Below the pieces are notes generated by a model. The model was given only the letters and a program-made list of their open reading frames with translations, was not told the origin of the DNA and did no database searches. A stretch of 43,907 nucleotides of DNA from assembly GCF_030756675.1 (NCBI RefSeq), contig NZ_JAVBXD010000038.1, positions 1-43,907 on the forward strand. Reading direction: 5' to 3'. Origin of the DNA: Bacillus multifaciens (GTDB lineage Bacteria > Bacillota > Bacilli > Bacillales > Bacillaceae_G). Below are positions 8,590-17,985 of this stretch, piece by piece; positions within the stretch are counted from its first letter, which is position 1, and every line of letters starts with the position of its first letter. The position numbers and the translations under genes are program-made.

Positions 8590-8696
8590 TAATATAAGAG
8601 TAAAATGATTCCATATTGTGGATCTCATATATAACAAAATACCCTAAGATTTCATTACGGAAAGGCGAAGAATGTTTATTATTCTTCGCTTTTTTG
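8590..8696 (+). ncRNA. Candidate small RNA or orphan terminator
   Basis: A TATAAT hexamer at about 8590-8595 is followed, with no plausible open frame, by a strong intrinsic terminator at 8665-8695 (GCGAAGAAT paired with ATTCTTCGC, then TTTTTTG). The -35 region is poor. The unit would make an RNA of about 95 nt. No known family was recognised. The alternative is a terminator left over from a lost gene. Confidence 0.3.
8665..8696 (+). terminator. Stand-alone intrinsic terminator
   Basis: Perfect 9-bp stem GCGAAGAAT/ATTCTTCGC with a 7-base loop and six T residues. It lies 140 bp before the chemoreceptor gene with no gene directly upstream on this strand. Confidence 0.75.
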
Positions 8697-8838
8697 TATC
8701 CTTTACACATATTGTCATGTAAAGGAAGATCTTATAAGTTGAATTATTTATTTTAAAAATCATTATATCTATTTATAATGAAAATAGGGATAACAATATA
8801 TAGAGTGTATTTATATCATTTAGATGGGGGAGCTTGGG

Positions 8839-10131
8839 ATGGAAACAGAAAAAAGGCCTTTTTCTTTTGGGCTACGTATACAGCTAATGTTGTTTATAAC
8901 GGTATTAGCACTTATTACGTATTCAACAAGTGTAGTTTTTATTTATGTTGTACATGATTATGTTCATGAATATGTAAATCAAACTATATACAATATTGTT
9001 GTGATGATATTAGGGGTTATTTGGTCAGGGGTTTTGGCGTATTTTGCAGCGGATTTTCTTATTAAGCCGCTTCGAAAGCTTGAGGAAGCGGCTCATAAAG
9101 CGGCGAATGGGGATATTCGTGAAGATGTTTCGCTTCCAAAAGCGGATGATGAAATCCGTTCTTTAAGCGTTGCTTTTAATGCAATGCTTGGAAATTTGCG
9201 GACAATGGTGAAAAACATTGATACGACATTTACATATACAAACCACCAAGTGCAGCAAATTCGTGAGCAAACGGGAGAGGCGACGAAACAAGCACAAGGT
9301 GTATCGGAAACGCTTACTGAAATTTCTGTAGGAGCAGAGCAATCAGCTGTTTCTATTCAAACAATTGTTTCTACAGTCGATGCGACAATTTCGATTGCAA
9401 GTGAAGTAGAAGAAAAAGCGAAGCAATCTGATGAATTATCTTCACAAATGGTGCAGGCGCTCGGGCAAAGTACACGTGTTTTTGTATCGCTTATTGAAGG
9501 AATTCAAATGCTTGCGAAAGAAAATGAACAATCGATGAAAAGTGTACAAAAGTTAGAAGAACATACAAAACAAGTAGGGCATATCGTCTCGTTAGTGAGT
9601 GAGATTGCTAGTCAGACAAATTTATTAGCACTAAATGCATCGATTGAGGCAGCTCGTGCTGGGGAGCATGGGAGAGGGTTTGCAATTGTTGCTGAAGAGG
9701 TACGTAAATTGGCAGATGAAAGCGCAAATTCAGCACAAAATATTTCAAAATTGTTGCACGATATGCAAAACGAAGTGAACCGTGTTTCTATGCAAATGAC
9801 AGATCAAGTGAAAACAGCAAGGGAAGAAGCGAAACGAGGAGAAGCAACGGAGTTCACTTTGAAAGACATGACAGCGAGTATTATGGAAGTAGCAGATGCG
9901 ATTCAAAAAATTAGCGGTTATATGAAAGAACAGATGAATTATATCCATGAAACGGGTGTACAAACGAAGGAAGTGGCAGCAATTGCTGAAGAAACCTCGG
10001 CAGGGGCACAAGAAGTTGTTCGTGTAACGATGAAGCAATCTGAAAATATGATATTCATTGATCAGTTATCGAAAGATTTAGAGAAGCGGGCAGTAGAATT
10101 AAAAAGGACAATTGCACAGTTTATGGTGTAG
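8839..10131 (+). CDS. Methyl-accepting chemotaxis protein
   Basis: About 430 residues. Two hydrophobic segments (about 15-35 and 45-65) are separated by only about 12 residues, so there is no sizeable extracellular sensor domain. A HAMP region follows ([17 protein letters not shown] to about 115), then a long coiled-coil signalling domain. The conserved CheA/CheW hairpin tip includes [20 protein letters not shown] and [12 protein letters not shown]. It probably senses membrane state, energy or an intracellular signal and feeds the chemotaxis kinase. An ATG at 8824 is in frame, but the ATG at 8839 has GGGGGAG at correct spacing. A perfect terminator follows. Confidence 0.9.
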   Translation: METEKRPFSFGLRIQLMLFITVLALITYSTSVVFIYVVHDYVHEYVNQTIYNIVVMILGVIWSGVLAYFAADFLIKPLRKLEEAAHKAANGDIREDVSLPKADDEIRSLSVAFNAMLGNLRTMVKNIDTTFTYTNHQVQQIREQTGEATKQAQGVSETLTEISVGAEQSAVSIQTIVSTVDATISIASEVEEKAKQSDELSSQMVQALGQSTRVFVSLIEGIQMLAKENEQSMKSVQKLEEHTKQVGHIVSLVSEIASQTNLLALNASIEAARAGEHGRGFAIVAEEVRKLADESANSAQNISKLLHDMQNEVNRVSMQMTDQVKTAREEAKRGEATEFTLKDMTASIMEVADAIQKISGYMKEQMNYIHETGVQTKEVAAIAEETSAGAQEVVRVTMKQSENMIFIDQLSKDLEKRAVELKRTIAQFMV

Positions 10132-10159
10132 GGAAGAACGATGATCGTTCTTCCTTTTT
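10132..10159 (+). terminator. Terminator after chemoreceptor gene
   Basis: GGAAGAACGAT pairs with ATCGTTCTTCC, followed by TTTTTC, directly after the stop codon. Confidence 0.9.
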
Positions 10160-10224
10160 CATTTGATATATTATATAGAAAAAATAAAAATATGAACGTT
10201 TCCGTAACATTTCTCTTTATCTCT

Positions 10225-10253
10225 TTCAGATGGAAATTATAGCAAGATATAAT
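10225..10253 (+). promoter_or_regulatory. Probable argR promoter
   Basis: TTCAGA (10225-10230), 17-bp spacer, TATAAT (10248-10253). Transcription would start near 10260, giving a short leader to the ATG at 10284. Confidence 0.5.
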
Positions 10254-10283
10254 AAAGCTATAATATTAGAGGGAGTGTCTTTC

Positions 10284-10733
10284 ATGAAAAAAGAGAAAAG
10301 ACAACAACTAATTAAACAATTGGTGAGAGAGAACGAAATAGAGACACAAGAAAAATTGGTAGAGTTGTTAGAGGAACGCAATGTATCTGTTACACAAGCA
10401 ACGATTTCTCGAGATATTCATGAATTAAATTTAGTAAAGGGAGCTTCTTCAAAAGGACCCGTAATATATAAGGTTTTCACAGAAGAGAACCAGCGAGCGG
10501 ATATACAGCTAAAGAAGAAAATAAGAGAAGTTGTTATACAAATCGATTATGTAGAACAACTGACGATTATTAAAACTTTGCCTGGGAATGCCCATGTTAT
10601 TGGTGCTTTATTAGATTCTTTAGATTGGAAAGAAAAAATAGGATGTATATGTGGGAATGATACGTGTCTTATCATTTCTCCATCAAAAGTAGATAGGGAG
10701 ATTTTAAAAGGTAGATTGAATTTGATTATGTAA
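10284..10733 (+). CDS. argR: Arginine repressor/activator ArgR
   Basis: 149 residues, the exact usual length of Bacillus AhrC/ArgR. The N-terminal winged helix (1-70) contains the conserved VTQATISRDIHEL recognition helix. The C-terminal hexamerisation and arginine-binding domain contains KTLPGNAHVIGALLDSLDW and the acidic CGNDTCLII segment. ArgR proteins bind arginine as hexamers, repress biosynthesis and activate catabolism. Although the frame is open upstream to 10230, the ATG at 10284 has GAGGGAGTG at ideal spacing and gives the canonical N terminus MKKEKRQQLIKQL. Its position before arcA argues that it controls the arginine deiminase operon. Confidence 0.95.
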   Translation: MKKEKRQQLIKQLVRENEIETQEKLVELLEERNVSVTQATISRDIHELNLVKGASSKGPVIYKVFTEENQRADIQLKKKIREVVIQIDYVEQLTIIKTLPGNAHVIGALLDSLDWKEKIGCICGNDTCLIISPSKVDREILKGRLNLIM

Positions 10734-10743
10734 ATACGAATTA

Positions 10744-11220
10744 AAAAAACGACATAAAAACCCCTTTCTTTTAGAGGAGGATGAGAGCATCTGGCCATGC
10801 ATAGAAGCGGTCAGTGCCTTTTCCTGCCACATGCGAGGTTTAAAACAAAAGGAGGGAGCAAGTGCAAATCATGTTGTATTGCTACATAGCAACGATTTAC
10901 ATGTCGAAAAAATAAAATGGATTATATAGATGGATGAGAGCATCTGGCCATGCATAGAAGCGGTCAGTGCCTTTTCCTGCCGCATGCGAGGTTTAAAACA
11001 AAAGGAGGGAGCAAGTGCAAATCATGTTGTATTGCTACATAGCAACGATTTACATGTCGAAAAAATAAAATGGATTTATATAGATGGACGAGAGTATCTG
11101 GCCATGCATAGAAGCGGTCAGTTCCTTTTTCTGCTATATACGAAGTGAAAACAATGGGAGAAAATGAGTACAGGATCTTTTTTTCTACATAGCAGCAATT
11201 TATATGTGGACAAATTAAAA
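10744..11220 (+). repeat. Tandem array of bcr-type repeat (three units)
   Basis: The first unit begins with the usual CGACATAAAA end. The core unit is then tandemly repeated at 10781-10933 (153 bp) and 10934-11087 (154 bp), which differ at only a couple of positions. A more diverged third unit runs from 11088 to about 11220 and ends TATATGTGGACAAATT. The near identity of units one and two indicates a recent duplication; units two and three lack the left end. The array lies in the argR-arcA spacer. Confidence 0.85.
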
Positions 11221-11229
11221 TGAATACAT

Positions 11230-11278
11230 AAATGAGAAGGCTGTTTCTAATGAATGTTAGAACGGTCTTTTTTCATTT
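11230..11278 (+). terminator. Terminator-like hairpin in argR-arcA spacer
   Basis: AAATGAGAAGGCTGTTTCTAA faces TTAGAACGGTCTTTTTTCATTT with small mismatches and a T-run. It could stop readthrough from argR before arcA. Confidence 0.6.
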
Positions 11279-11285
11279 ATATAAA

Positions 11286-11415
11286 TTAAAAAGTCCTTTT
11301 TTTAGGTGGGCGAGAGCATCTGGCCATGCATAGGAGCGGTCAGTTCCTTTTATTGCCACATGCGAAGTTTAAACAAAAGGAGAAAGCAAGTAGCGGCTTA
11401 GATGTCGAAAAATGA
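11286..11415 (+). repeat. bcr-type repeat, internally deleted copy
   Basis: A fourth copy in the same spacer. It keeps the left part (GGGCGAGAGCATCTGGCC) and the right end (AGATGTCGAAAAAT) but lacks a stretch in the right half. Confidence 0.75.
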
Positions 11416-11624
11416 ATTGATACATAAAAGTTAACTATCCATTAGAAGGAATGTCTTTATTTTTGCGAGTACGAGAAAAAATTTTTAATCAAAAATAGAG
11501 GCTATTATACAGCCAATATACGTTATATTTTACCTTGTTAGTTAATTATGAGATGAAATATCTTATAAAAATACGATTACATATATGTTTTAAAAAATAA
11601 TTTGTGAAATATTCCACTTAGTAT

Positions 11625-11640
11625 TGTTAGCGTTTTCACA
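11625..11640 (+). promoter_or_regulatory. Fnr/ArcR-type operator of arcA
   Basis: TGTTAGCGTTTTCACA matches the Crp/Fnr consensus TGTGA-N6-TCACA with one mismatch. Its centre (11632.5) is 41.5 bp before the start predicted from the TATTAT -10 at 11662-11667, the class II activation position. The cognate regulator is probably the Crp/Fnr protein encoded at 16836, as in the B. licheniformis arc system. A second, poorer half-matching site is at 11603-11618. Confidence 0.6.
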
Positions 11641-11661
11641 AAGCGGTATGTGCATTCTGTT

Positions 11662-11667
11662 TATTAT
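11662..11667 (+). promoter_or_regulatory. Predicted -10 of the arc operon
   Basis: TATTAT at 11662-11667 with no recognisable -35 upstream (CAAAGC), as expected for an activator-dependent promoter. The leader to the arcA ATG would be about 36 nt. Confidence 0.45.
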
Positions 11668-11709
11668 GTACTTGTAGACATCAAACAAATTTAAAAGGAG
11701 GAACAACAA

Positions 11710-12942
11710 ATGAAACATCCGATCCATGTTACTTCAGAAATTGGGGAATTACAAACGGTTTTATTAAAACGTCCAGGTAAAGAAGTGGAAAACTTAACGC
11801 CAGATTATTTGCAGCAATTATTATTTGACGATATTCCATATTTACCAATTATTCAAAAAGAACATGATTATTTTGCGCAAACATTACGCAATCGGGGTGT
11901 TGAAGTTCTTTATTTAGAAACACTAGCAGCTGAGGCGTTAGTTGATAAAAAACTTCGTGAAGAATTTGTTGATCGTATTTTAAAAGAAGGACAGGCTGAC
12001 GTAAATGGTGCATATCGCACTTTAAAAGAATATTTACTTTCCTTCTCAAATGAAGAAATGATTCAGAAAATTATGGGTGGCGTACGTAAAAACGAAATTG
12101 AAGCTAGTAAAAAAACCCACCTGTATGAATTAATGGAAGACCATTATCCATTTTATTTAGATCCAATGCCAAATTTATATTTTACACGTGATCCAGCGGC
12201 TAGTATAGGTGGCGGTTTAACAATTAACAAAATGAGAGAACCAGCACGGAGACGTGAATCATTGTTTATGGAATATATCATTAAACATCATCCACGCTTT
12301 GCGAGTCACAATGTACCAGTTTGGTTAGATCGTGATTATGATTTTCCAATTGAAGGCGGCGATGAGCTGATTTTAAATGAGGAAACAATTGCGATTGGCG
12401 TATCAGCTAGATCATCAGCTAAAGCAATTGAACGCTTAGCAAAAAATTTATTTAGTCGTCAAAATAAAATTAAGAAAGTACTAGCAATAGAGATTCCAAA
12501 ATGTCGTGCGTTTATGCATTTAGATACAGTATTTACAATGGTTGATTATGATAAATTTACAATTCATCCAGCTATTCAAGATCCAAAAGGTAATATGAAT
12601 ATTTACATTTTAGAAAAAGGAGAGAGTGAAGAAGTTCTCAAAATTACGCACCGTACATCTTTAACTGAGGCTTTAAAAGAAGTGTTAGGTTTGAGTGAAT
12701 TAGTTCTTATTCCTTGCGGAGGAGGAGATGCGATTGCTTCTGCTCGTGAACAATGGAACGATGGATCCAATACATTAGCAATTGCACCGGGTGTAGTCGT
12801 TACATATGATCGCAACTATGTATCCAATGCTTTATTACGAGAGCATGGTATAGAGGTTGTGGAAGTATTAAGTTCGGAATTGTCTCGCGGTCGTGGGGGT
12901 CCACGTTGTATGAGTATGCCGATTGTTCGAAAAGATATTTAA
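11710..12942 (+). CDS. arcA: Arginine deiminase
   Basis: 410 residues. It hydrolyses arginine to citrulline and ammonia, the first step of the ADI pathway. Family motifs are in order: FTRDP (about 162-166), EGGDELIL (about 215-222), [11 protein letters not shown] (about 273-283), PCGGGD (about 337-342) and [12 protein letters not shown], in which Cys400 is the catalytic nucleophile. The start has a strong AAAGGAGG site nine bases upstream. First gene of arcA-arcB-arcD-arcC, with transcription likely needing an Fnr-type activator and ArgR. Full length, no defects. Confidence 0.97.
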   Translation: MKHPIHVTSEIGELQTVLLKRPGKEVENLTPDYLQQLLFDDIPYLPIIQKEHDYFAQTLRNRGVEVLYLETLAAEALVDKKLREEFVDRILKEGQADVNGAYRTLKEYLLSFSNEEMIQKIMGGVRKNEIEASKKTHLYELMEDHYPFYLDPMPNLYFTRDPAASIGGGLTINKMREPARRRESLFMEYIIKHHPRFASHNVPVWLDRDYDFPIEGGDELILNEETIAIGVSARSSAKAIERLAKNLFSRQNKIKKVLAIEIPKCRAFMHLDTVFTMVDYDKFTIHPAIQDPKGNMNIYILEKGESEEVLKITHRTSLTEALKEVLGLSELVLIPCGGGDAIASAREQWNDGSNTLAIAPGVVVTYDRNYVSNALLREHGIEVVEVLSSELSRGRGGPRCMSMPIVRKDI

Positions 12943-12972
12943 TTTAAATACAAGAGAAAGTAGGGACGAATG

Positions 12973-13971
12973 ATGATGATGACAAAACCAAACTTAAAAG
13001 GAAGAAGTTTTCTTGCTGAAAAAGATTTTACAGAGGAAGAATTATTATACCTTATTGATTTAGCGGCAGAGCTAAAAGAGAAAAAGAAAAATGGTATCCC
13101 GCATCATTATTTAGAAGGTAAAAACGTTGCCCTATTATTTGAAAAAACTTCAACTCGTACACGTTGTGCATTTACGGTAGCATGTACAGATTTAGGGGCA
13201 AGTCCTGAATACTTAGGTAAAAATGATATTCAGCTAGGAAAGAAAGAATCGGTTGAAGATACAGCAAAAGTGTTAGGACGTATGTTTGATGGTATTGAAT
13301 TCCGCGGATTTTCACATGCAACAGTAGAATCTCTAGCAAATAATTCAGGTGTACCAGTATGGAACGGCTTAACAGACATGTGGCATCCAACACAAACACT
13401 TGCAGATTTGTTAACAATAAAAGAGCATCTCGGAAAATTAAAGGATGTTAAGCTCGTCTATGTTGGAGATGGACGTAACAATGTGGCGAATAGTTTATTA
13501 GTTGGTGGTTCAATGGTAGGAATGGAAGTACGCATTTGTACCCCAGAATCATTATTCCCAGCACAAGAAATCATTGATACTGCTAAAAAATATAGTGACC
13601 GGGTAATGGTAACGAGCAATGTAGAAGAAGCTGTTGCCGGTGCCGATGTTATTTATACAGATGTATGGGTATCTATGGGCGAAGAAGATAAATTTGCTGA
13701 ACGTATTGAACTTCTTACTCCATATCAAGTGAACATGGAAATGATTAAAAAGACTGGAAATGAAAATATGATTTTCTTACATTGTTTACCTGCATTTCAT
13801 GATGTAGAAACATTGTACGGAGAGGAAATATATGAAAAATATGGCATAAAAGAAATGGAGGTAAGTGACGAAGTATTCCGCAGTAAGCATTCAAAAGTAT
13901 TTGATCAAGCGGAAAATAGAATGCATACAATTAAATCGGTTATGGCAGCTACTTTAGGAAATATGGAATAA
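12973..13971 (+). CDS. arcB: Ornithine carbamoyltransferase, catabolic
   Basis: About 332 residues. In the ADI pathway it phosphorolyses citrulline to ornithine and carbamoyl phosphate. It shows the carbamoyl-phosphate motif STRTR (about 56-60), HPTQTLADL (about 134-142), DVWVSMGEE and the ornithine-loop [10 protein letters not shown] (about 270-279). Four consecutive ATG codons begin at 12970; AGGGA at 12962-12966 best suits the second or third, so the N terminus is uncertain by up to three residues. It follows arcA by about 30 bases. Close relatives are also annotated argF; the operon position supports the catabolic role. Confidence 0.95.
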   Translation: MMMTKPNLKGRSFLAEKDFTEEELLYLIDLAAELKEKKKNGIPHHYLEGKNVALLFEKTSTRTRCAFTVACTDLGASPEYLGKNDIQLGKKESVEDTAKVLGRMFDGIEFRGFSHATVESLANNSGVPVWNGLTDMWHPTQTLADLLTIKEHLGKLKDVKLVYVGDGRNNVANSLLVGGSMVGMEVRICTPESLFPAQEIIDTAKKYSDRVMVTSNVEEAVAGADVIYTDVWVSMGEEDKFAERIELLTPYQVNMEMIKKTGNENMIFLHCLPAFHDVETLYGEEIYEKYGIKEMEVSDEVFRSKHSKVFDQAENRMHTIKSVMAATLGNME

Positions 13972-13998
13972 AGAAGGGGGAGATTCCTCCTTCTTTAT
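13970..13998 (+). terminator. Intercistronic hairpin after arcB
   Basis: AAAGAAGGGGG pairs with CCTCCTTCTTT around AGATT, but only three T residues follow before ATCCC. It is probably a partial terminator or mRNA-stabilising stem inside the operon. Confidence 0.6.
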
Positions 13999-14011
13999 CC
14001 CTCTATTGATA

Positions 14012-14024
14012 AAAGTTTCACTTT
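14012..14024. repeat. AAAGTTTCACTTT motif, copy 1
   Basis: A 13-bp motif with AAAGT/ACTTT symmetry, found also at 16801-16813 and 17842-17854. At the other two sites it adjoins CCCGCTATTTG sequence, which suggests the end of a second small repeat family rather than a simple operator. Confidence 0.5.
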
Positions 14025-14055
14025 ATTCCTATCTGACAAAAGAGAGGTGAGTGTA

Positions 14056-15471
14056 ATGGGGGATGAAAAAAAATTAGGACTGTTTACTTTGACCGCGCTT
14101 GTTGTAGGCTCCATGATCGGTGGCGGAGCATTTAACTTAGCAAGTGATATGGCAAAGGGTGCAGGTGCAGGGGCAATTATTATTGGTTGGATTATAACAG
14201 GTATCGGAATGGTGTCACTTGGGTTGTCGTTTCAAAACTTAACAGTGAAAAGACCGGATTTAGATGGTGGAATTTTTAGTTATGCAAAAGCCGGATTTGG
14301 TAATTTTATGGGGTTTAATAGTGCTTGGGGATATTGGTTATCCGCGTGGCTCGGAAATGTAGCTTACGGTACGTTGTTATTTGCGTCAATAGGTTATTTC
14401 ATTCCAGCTTTTGAAGGTGGACAAAATGTAGCATCAATTATTGGAGCAAGTGTATTGCTATGGTGTGTTCATATGTTGATTTTACGCGGTGTGCAATCAG
14501 CGGCACTTGTGAATTTAGTAACAACAATTGCAAAGTTAGTACCTGTCTTTGTATTTATCGTTGTAGGGATATTCGCTTTTCATATTGATATTTTCTTAGA
14601 TGGATTTTGGGGACAAGGTGCTACTTTTTCTTGGGCGGATGTAGGAAGCCAAGTTAAAAGTACAATGCTTGTAACACTTTGGGTATTTATTGGGGTAGAA
14701 GGAGCTGTCGTCTTATCAAGTCGTGCAAAAAGTCGAAGTGATGTTGGGAAAGCAACTGTTATTGGATTAATAGGAACTCTCATTATTTACATTCTTTTAA
14801 CACTATTATCATTAGGAATTATGAAGCAGGCTGATGTTGCAAATTTGAAAAGCCCAGCAATGGCATATTTATTTGAAAGCGTTGTCGGAAAATGGGGAGC
14901 TATCTTTATTAATTTAGGTTTAATTATTTCTGTATTAGGTGCTTGGTTAGGGTGGACGTTACTAGCATCTGAAATTCCTTACTTGGCTGCGAAAGACGGC
15001 GTATTTCCAAAATGGTTTGCGAAGGAAAATAAAAATAAAGCTCCTGTTAATTCATTATGGTTAACAAATGGTCTGATTCAAATTTTCTTGTTAACATTTG
15101 TTGTTTCAGATCAAGCTTATCATTTTGCATTTTCGCTCGCTTCTTCGGCAATTTTAATTCCTTATGCTTTTTCAGCTTTCTATCAATTTAAGTATAGTTT
15201 GCAGTCTCAAGAGAAAGATCGTACAAAAAATATTGTCATTGGTTTAGTGGCGAGTATGTATGGGGTTTGGTTAATTTATGCAGCCGGTTTAAATTATTTA
15301 TTGCTGACTATGACACTATATGCACCAGGAATCTATATCTTTTACAAAGTTCAAAAGCAAACAAACTCAAAACAAATCTTTACTCGTGTTGAGCTTATAT
15401 CCTCAATAGTCATTGTAGCTTTAGCACTGATTGCAATTTATCAATTGGCTACAGGTAGTATTACTCTTTAA
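14056..15471 (+). CDS. arcD: Arginine:ornithine antiporter
   Basis: About 471 residues with 12-13 hydrophobic segments, of the basic amino acid/polyamine antiporter (APA) family. It exchanges external arginine for internal ornithine across the cytoplasmic membrane. The N-terminal [18 protein letters not shown] is the typical substrate-site unwound helix of this family. A GTG at 14047 is in frame but is itself part of the AGAGGTG ribosome site, so the ATG at 14056 is the start. The gene lies between arcB and arcC with a 34-bp gap to arcC. The context makes arginine/ornithine specificity very likely. Confidence 0.93.
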   Translation: MGDEKKLGLFTLTALVVGSMIGGGAFNLASDMAKGAGAGAIIIGWIITGIGMVSLGLSFQNLTVKRPDLDGGIFSYAKAGFGNFMGFNSAWGYWLSAWLGNVAYGTLLFASIGYFIPAFEGGQNVASIIGASVLLWCVHMLILRGVQSAALVNLVTTIAKLVPVFVFIVVGIFAFHIDIFLDGFWGQGATFSWADVGSQVKSTMLVTLWVFIGVEGAVVLSSRAKSRSDVGKATVIGLIGTLIIYILLTLLSLGIMKQADVANLKSPAMAYLFESVVGKWGAIFINLGLIISVLGAWLGWTLLASEIPYLAAKDGVFPKWFAKENKNKAPVNSLWLTNGLIQIFLLTFVVSDQAYHFAFSLASSAILIPYAFSAFYQFKYSLQSQEKDRTKNIVIGLVASMYGVWLIYAAGLNYLLLTMTLYAPGIYIFYKVQKQTNSKQIFTRVELISSIVIVALALIAIYQLATGSITL

Positions 15472-15505
15472 AAACTTTTGTGAAAAGGAAATGGAGGGTT
15501 ACAAG

Positions 15506-16447
15506 ATGACAAGAAAAAAAATCGTTGTTGCACTAGGAGGAAATGCAATACAATCTGGAGATGCTACTGCAAAGGCGCAACAGGAAGCGCTAGAAAGAAC
15601 GGCAGAACAACTCGTTGCGATTATAGAAAATGATGTAGATATTGTCATTGCACATGGAAATGGTCCGCAAGTAGGGAACATTTTATTGCAGCAAAAAGCA
15701 GCAGAAACTGAAAAAACACCTGCCATGCCACTAGATACTTGTGGTGCAATGACCCAAGGAATGATCGGGTATTGGATGGAAAATGCAATTGAAAAGGCTT
15801 TGAAAAAGCGGGGTATCGAAAAAGATGTAGTAACAGTGATCACCCGGGTTGAGGTAGATGAAAAGGACGCGGCGTTCGAAAATCCAACAAAACCAATCGG
15901 TCCCTTTTATACAGAAGAAGAAGCACGGAAGTTAATGGAGACAACAAAAGCTGCATTTAAAGAAGATGCAGGACGAGGCTGGCGACGTGTTGTGCCATCA
16001 CCAAAACCGGTAAGCATTCACGAACATAAAGTGATTAATGCATTAGTGGAGGACGGTGATATTGTCATTGCTGTTGGAGGCGGGGGTATCCCAGTTATTG
16101 ATTCGGAAGATGGATTAATAGGAACAGAGGCTGTTATCGATAAAGATTTTGCTGCTCAAAAATTAGCTGAATTAGTAGATGCTGATATTCTCGTTATTTT
16201 AACTGCAGTTGATTATGTGTATGTAAACTTCAATACACCAGATCAGAAGAAACTAGAGAATGTTACAGTTGCTGAACTAGAGCAATATATACAAGAAAAT
16301 CAATTTGCACCTGGCAGTATGCTTCCGAAGATTCAAGCTGCCATTAATTTTGTGAATACAGATTCAAAACGAAAAACGATTATTACTTCATTGGAAAAGG
16401 TATATGAAGCGTTAGAAGAAAATGCAGGTACTATTATTTCCAAGTAA
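15506..16447 (+). CDS. arcC: Carbamate kinase
   Basis: 313 residues, the usual length. It converts carbamoyl phosphate and ADP into ATP, carbamate and ammonia, the energy-yielding last step of the ADI pathway. Motifs are VVALGGNAI at the N terminus, HGNGPQVG (about 51-58), the [18 protein letters not shown] segment, and the C-terminal VGGGGIPV and [10 protein letters not shown]. The frame is open upstream into arcD, but the ATG at 15506 with GGAGGG seven bases before it is the real start. Confidence 0.96.
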   Translation: MTRKKIVVALGGNAIQSGDATAKAQQEALERTAEQLVAIIENDVDIVIAHGNGPQVGNILLQQKAAETEKTPAMPLDTCGAMTQGMIGYWMENAIEKALKKRGIEKDVVTVITRVEVDEKDAAFENPTKPIGPFYTEEEARKLMETTKAAFKEDAGRGWRRVVPSPKPVSIHEHKVINALVEDGDIVIAVGGGGIPVIDSEDGLIGTEAVIDKDFAAQKLAELVDADILVILTAVDYVYVNFNTPDQKKLENVTVAELEQYIQENQFAPGSMLPKIQAAINFVNTDSKRKTIITSLEKVYEALEENAGTIISK

Positions 16448-16482
16448 GCCCTATAAATAGTAGTCAGATTATATAAGTTGAA

Positions 16483-16572
16483 AACATGACATAAAACCTC
16501 CTTTCTTTTTAGAGGAGGGGACGAGAGGATCTGGCCGTACAAAGAAGAAATTTGTATATCGGAAATTTAAAA
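16483..16572 (+). repeat. bcr-type repeat, truncated copy (forward)
   Basis: It begins AACATGACATAAAACCTCC and includes GACGAGAGGATCTGGCCGTA, but most of the right half is deleted. Confidence 0.65.
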
Positions 16573-16584
16573 TGAATTTATAGA

Positions 16585-16619
16585 AAAAGAATGAAGTGAC
16601 AGACTTCATTCTTTTTTTG
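16585..16619 (+). terminator. Terminator of the arcABDC operon
   Basis: AGAATGAAGT pairs with ACTTCATTCT around GACAG, followed by seven T residues. Perfect 10-bp stem. Confidence 0.9.
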
Positions 16620-16716
16620 TAAAAGTAAGTTCATAAAGTATTCATGAAAAAGGAAAAATTTAACGTTTTATTATGATAAGATAATTTTTGAAGGCGCTTT
16701 CTTTATGTTACATGAT

Positions 16717-16813
16717 TCCCGCTATTTGTGGGAAGCCTCACCTCAAGATTCAAAGAGAAGCGAAAAAAATAGGCGGAGGATGAAGAATCTTAAGCTGATC
16801 GAAGTTTCACTTT
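16717..16813. repeat. Second repeat family, partial copy
   Basis: It starts with CCCGCTATTTGTGGG and ends with GAAGTTTCACTTT, directly upstream of the arcR ribosome site. The same two sequence blocks lie side by side in inverted arrangement at 17827-17854. This suggests a small element whose end is AAAGTGAAACTT; its complete form is not present here. Confidence 0.45.
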
Positions 16814-16835
16814 ATAGAAAGAGAGAGGACATTTC

Positions 16836-17525
16836 ATGCAAAGAAGAAATATAGTGGAAGACTTAAAGCAATTTAAACTATTTGCTAATCTATCAAATAA
16901 GAAATTGGAAAGTCTAGCACAGTTTGTTTATTGGCGAACCTATAAAAAGGGCCAATTTTTATTTTTAGAAGGTGATTCAAGAGAAAGAATTTACTTTATG
17001 CTAGATGGATTTGTGAAATTAGAGCGAGTGAATCAAAGCGGCAATTTGTTATATGAAGATTACATAAAGCGTTTTTCTATTTTTCCTTATTGCGGTATGT
17101 TTACAGATGCGTCATATAATTATACGGCTATCGCAATGACGGACGTCGATGTGTACTATATTCCCACTTCTATTTTTGAGGATATGGTGAAGTCAAACCA
17201 AAAGCAGCTTATGTATATTGTTCAGGAGCTGTCTTCTATATTGAAAATAAATGAAAAACGCGTCCAAAACATTACCATTCCAAATGCCCAAGATCGCGTC
17301 ATACAAACATTAGGTTACTTGATGAACGATTTAGGAGAAGAGGCAGGAAAAGAAATATTAATTTCATGTCCTCTCACAACAATTGAAATTTCTAAAATAT
17401 CCGGGACATCTCGTGAGACGGTTAGCGGGGTATTAAAGCAACTAAAAAGTGATTGCATCGTCACAATTTTAGATAAAAAAATTACAATACATGATCCAGC
17501 TTATTTTGAACAAAGTTCGATGTGA
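16836..17525 (+). CDS. arcR: Crp/Fnr-family transcriptional regulator, ArcR-like
   Basis: 229 residues. An N-terminal cyclic-nucleotide-binding-like beta roll (about 20-115) is followed by the dimerisation helix and a C-terminal winged helix. The recognition segment is TTIEISKISGTSRETVSGVLKQL (about 178-200, key residues only SRETVS). The clustered C-terminal cysteines that hold the iron-sulphur cluster of B. subtilis Fnr are absent, and Glu/Arg cAMP-binding residues are not evident. That fits ArcR, which activates the arc operon anaerobically in B. licheniformis. Location directly after arcC and the Fnr-type site before arcA support this. Start has AGAGAGGA at good spacing. Confidence 0.85.
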   Translation: MQRRNIVEDLKQFKLFANLSNKKLESLAQFVYWRTYKKGQFLFLEGDSRERIYFMLDGFVKLERVNQSGNLLYEDYIKRFSIFPYCGMFTDASYNYTAIAMTDVDVYYIPTSIFEDMVKSNQKQLMYIVQELSSILKINEKRVQNITIPNAQDRVIQTLGYLMNDLGEEAGKEILISCPLTTIEISKISGTSRETVSGVLKQLKSDCIVTILDKKITIHDPAYFEQSSM

Positions 17526-17617
17526 AAAATAATGAATCGTAAAGAAATGTGAAATAAGATTAACAAAATTAATTATTAATCTTATTTATATATAAAACCA
17601 CTTTGATTTTTTAACAC

Positions 17618-17765
17618 ACAAATCGCTACTATGCAGAATACAACATGTCCGCGGCTTGCCTGATTCATTTATTTCAAACCTGGCATGTGGCAGGAAAAGG
17701 CCCTGAACGCTCCTACGCGCGGCCAGACGCTCTCTCCCCCCTAAAAGAGGGGGTTTTTCAATTTG
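17618..17765 (-). repeat. bcr-type repeat (reverse)
   Basis: Reverse copy with the landmarks ATCGCTACTATGCAGAATAC, GTGGCAGGAAAAGGCCCTGA, GCGGCCAGACGCTCTC and AGAGGGGGTTTTTC. It lies in the arcR-malL spacer and may also provide a hairpin that ends arcR transcription. Confidence 0.75.
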
Positions 17766-17826
17766 TATTTATATATGTGTATAAAGGACTTCTTTGTTAT
17801 TAAATATAAGGATTTTATAGTGGATG

Positions 17827-17854
17827 GCAAATAGCGGGATAAAAGTTTCACTTT
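17827..17854. repeat. Second repeat family, fragment
   Basis: GCAAATAGCGGG followed by ATAAAAGTTTCACTTT. This is the inverted arrangement of the two blocks that bound the partial element at 16717-16813. Confidence 0.4.
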
Positions 17855-17905
17855 GTTTCAGACTAATCATACATATATACATTTAGTAATAATGTAAAAT
17901 TTATC

Positions 17906-17955
17906 GTTACAAACTCTTTATATTTTGTTATGATAGTGTTACGAAAACGTTTGCA
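17906..17955 (+). promoter_or_regulatory. malL promoter with cre/LacI-type operator
   Basis: A probable promoter is GTTACA (17906-17911), 17-bp spacer, TATGAT (17929-17934). CGAAAACGTTTGCA at 17942-17955 overlaps the predicted start and is near the CcpA cre consensus (two mismatches) with an AAACGTTT palindromic core. It suggests repression by CcpA or a MalR-type LacI protein. No LacI-family gene is in the window. Confidence 0.55.
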
Positions 17956-17985
17956 TAAACTTGTGCAAAAAGGAGAGAAGGAGTT

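Noticed and set aside
10547-10798. Minus-strand frame over the end of argR and the start of the repeat array
   Set aside because: Antisense to argR, with its N-terminal part from the repeat. No ribosome site.
11540-11580. Possible ARG box upstream of arcA (CTTATAAAAATACGAT)
   Set aside because: Only a loose match to the Bacillus ArgR operator; many AT-rich spots fit equally well.
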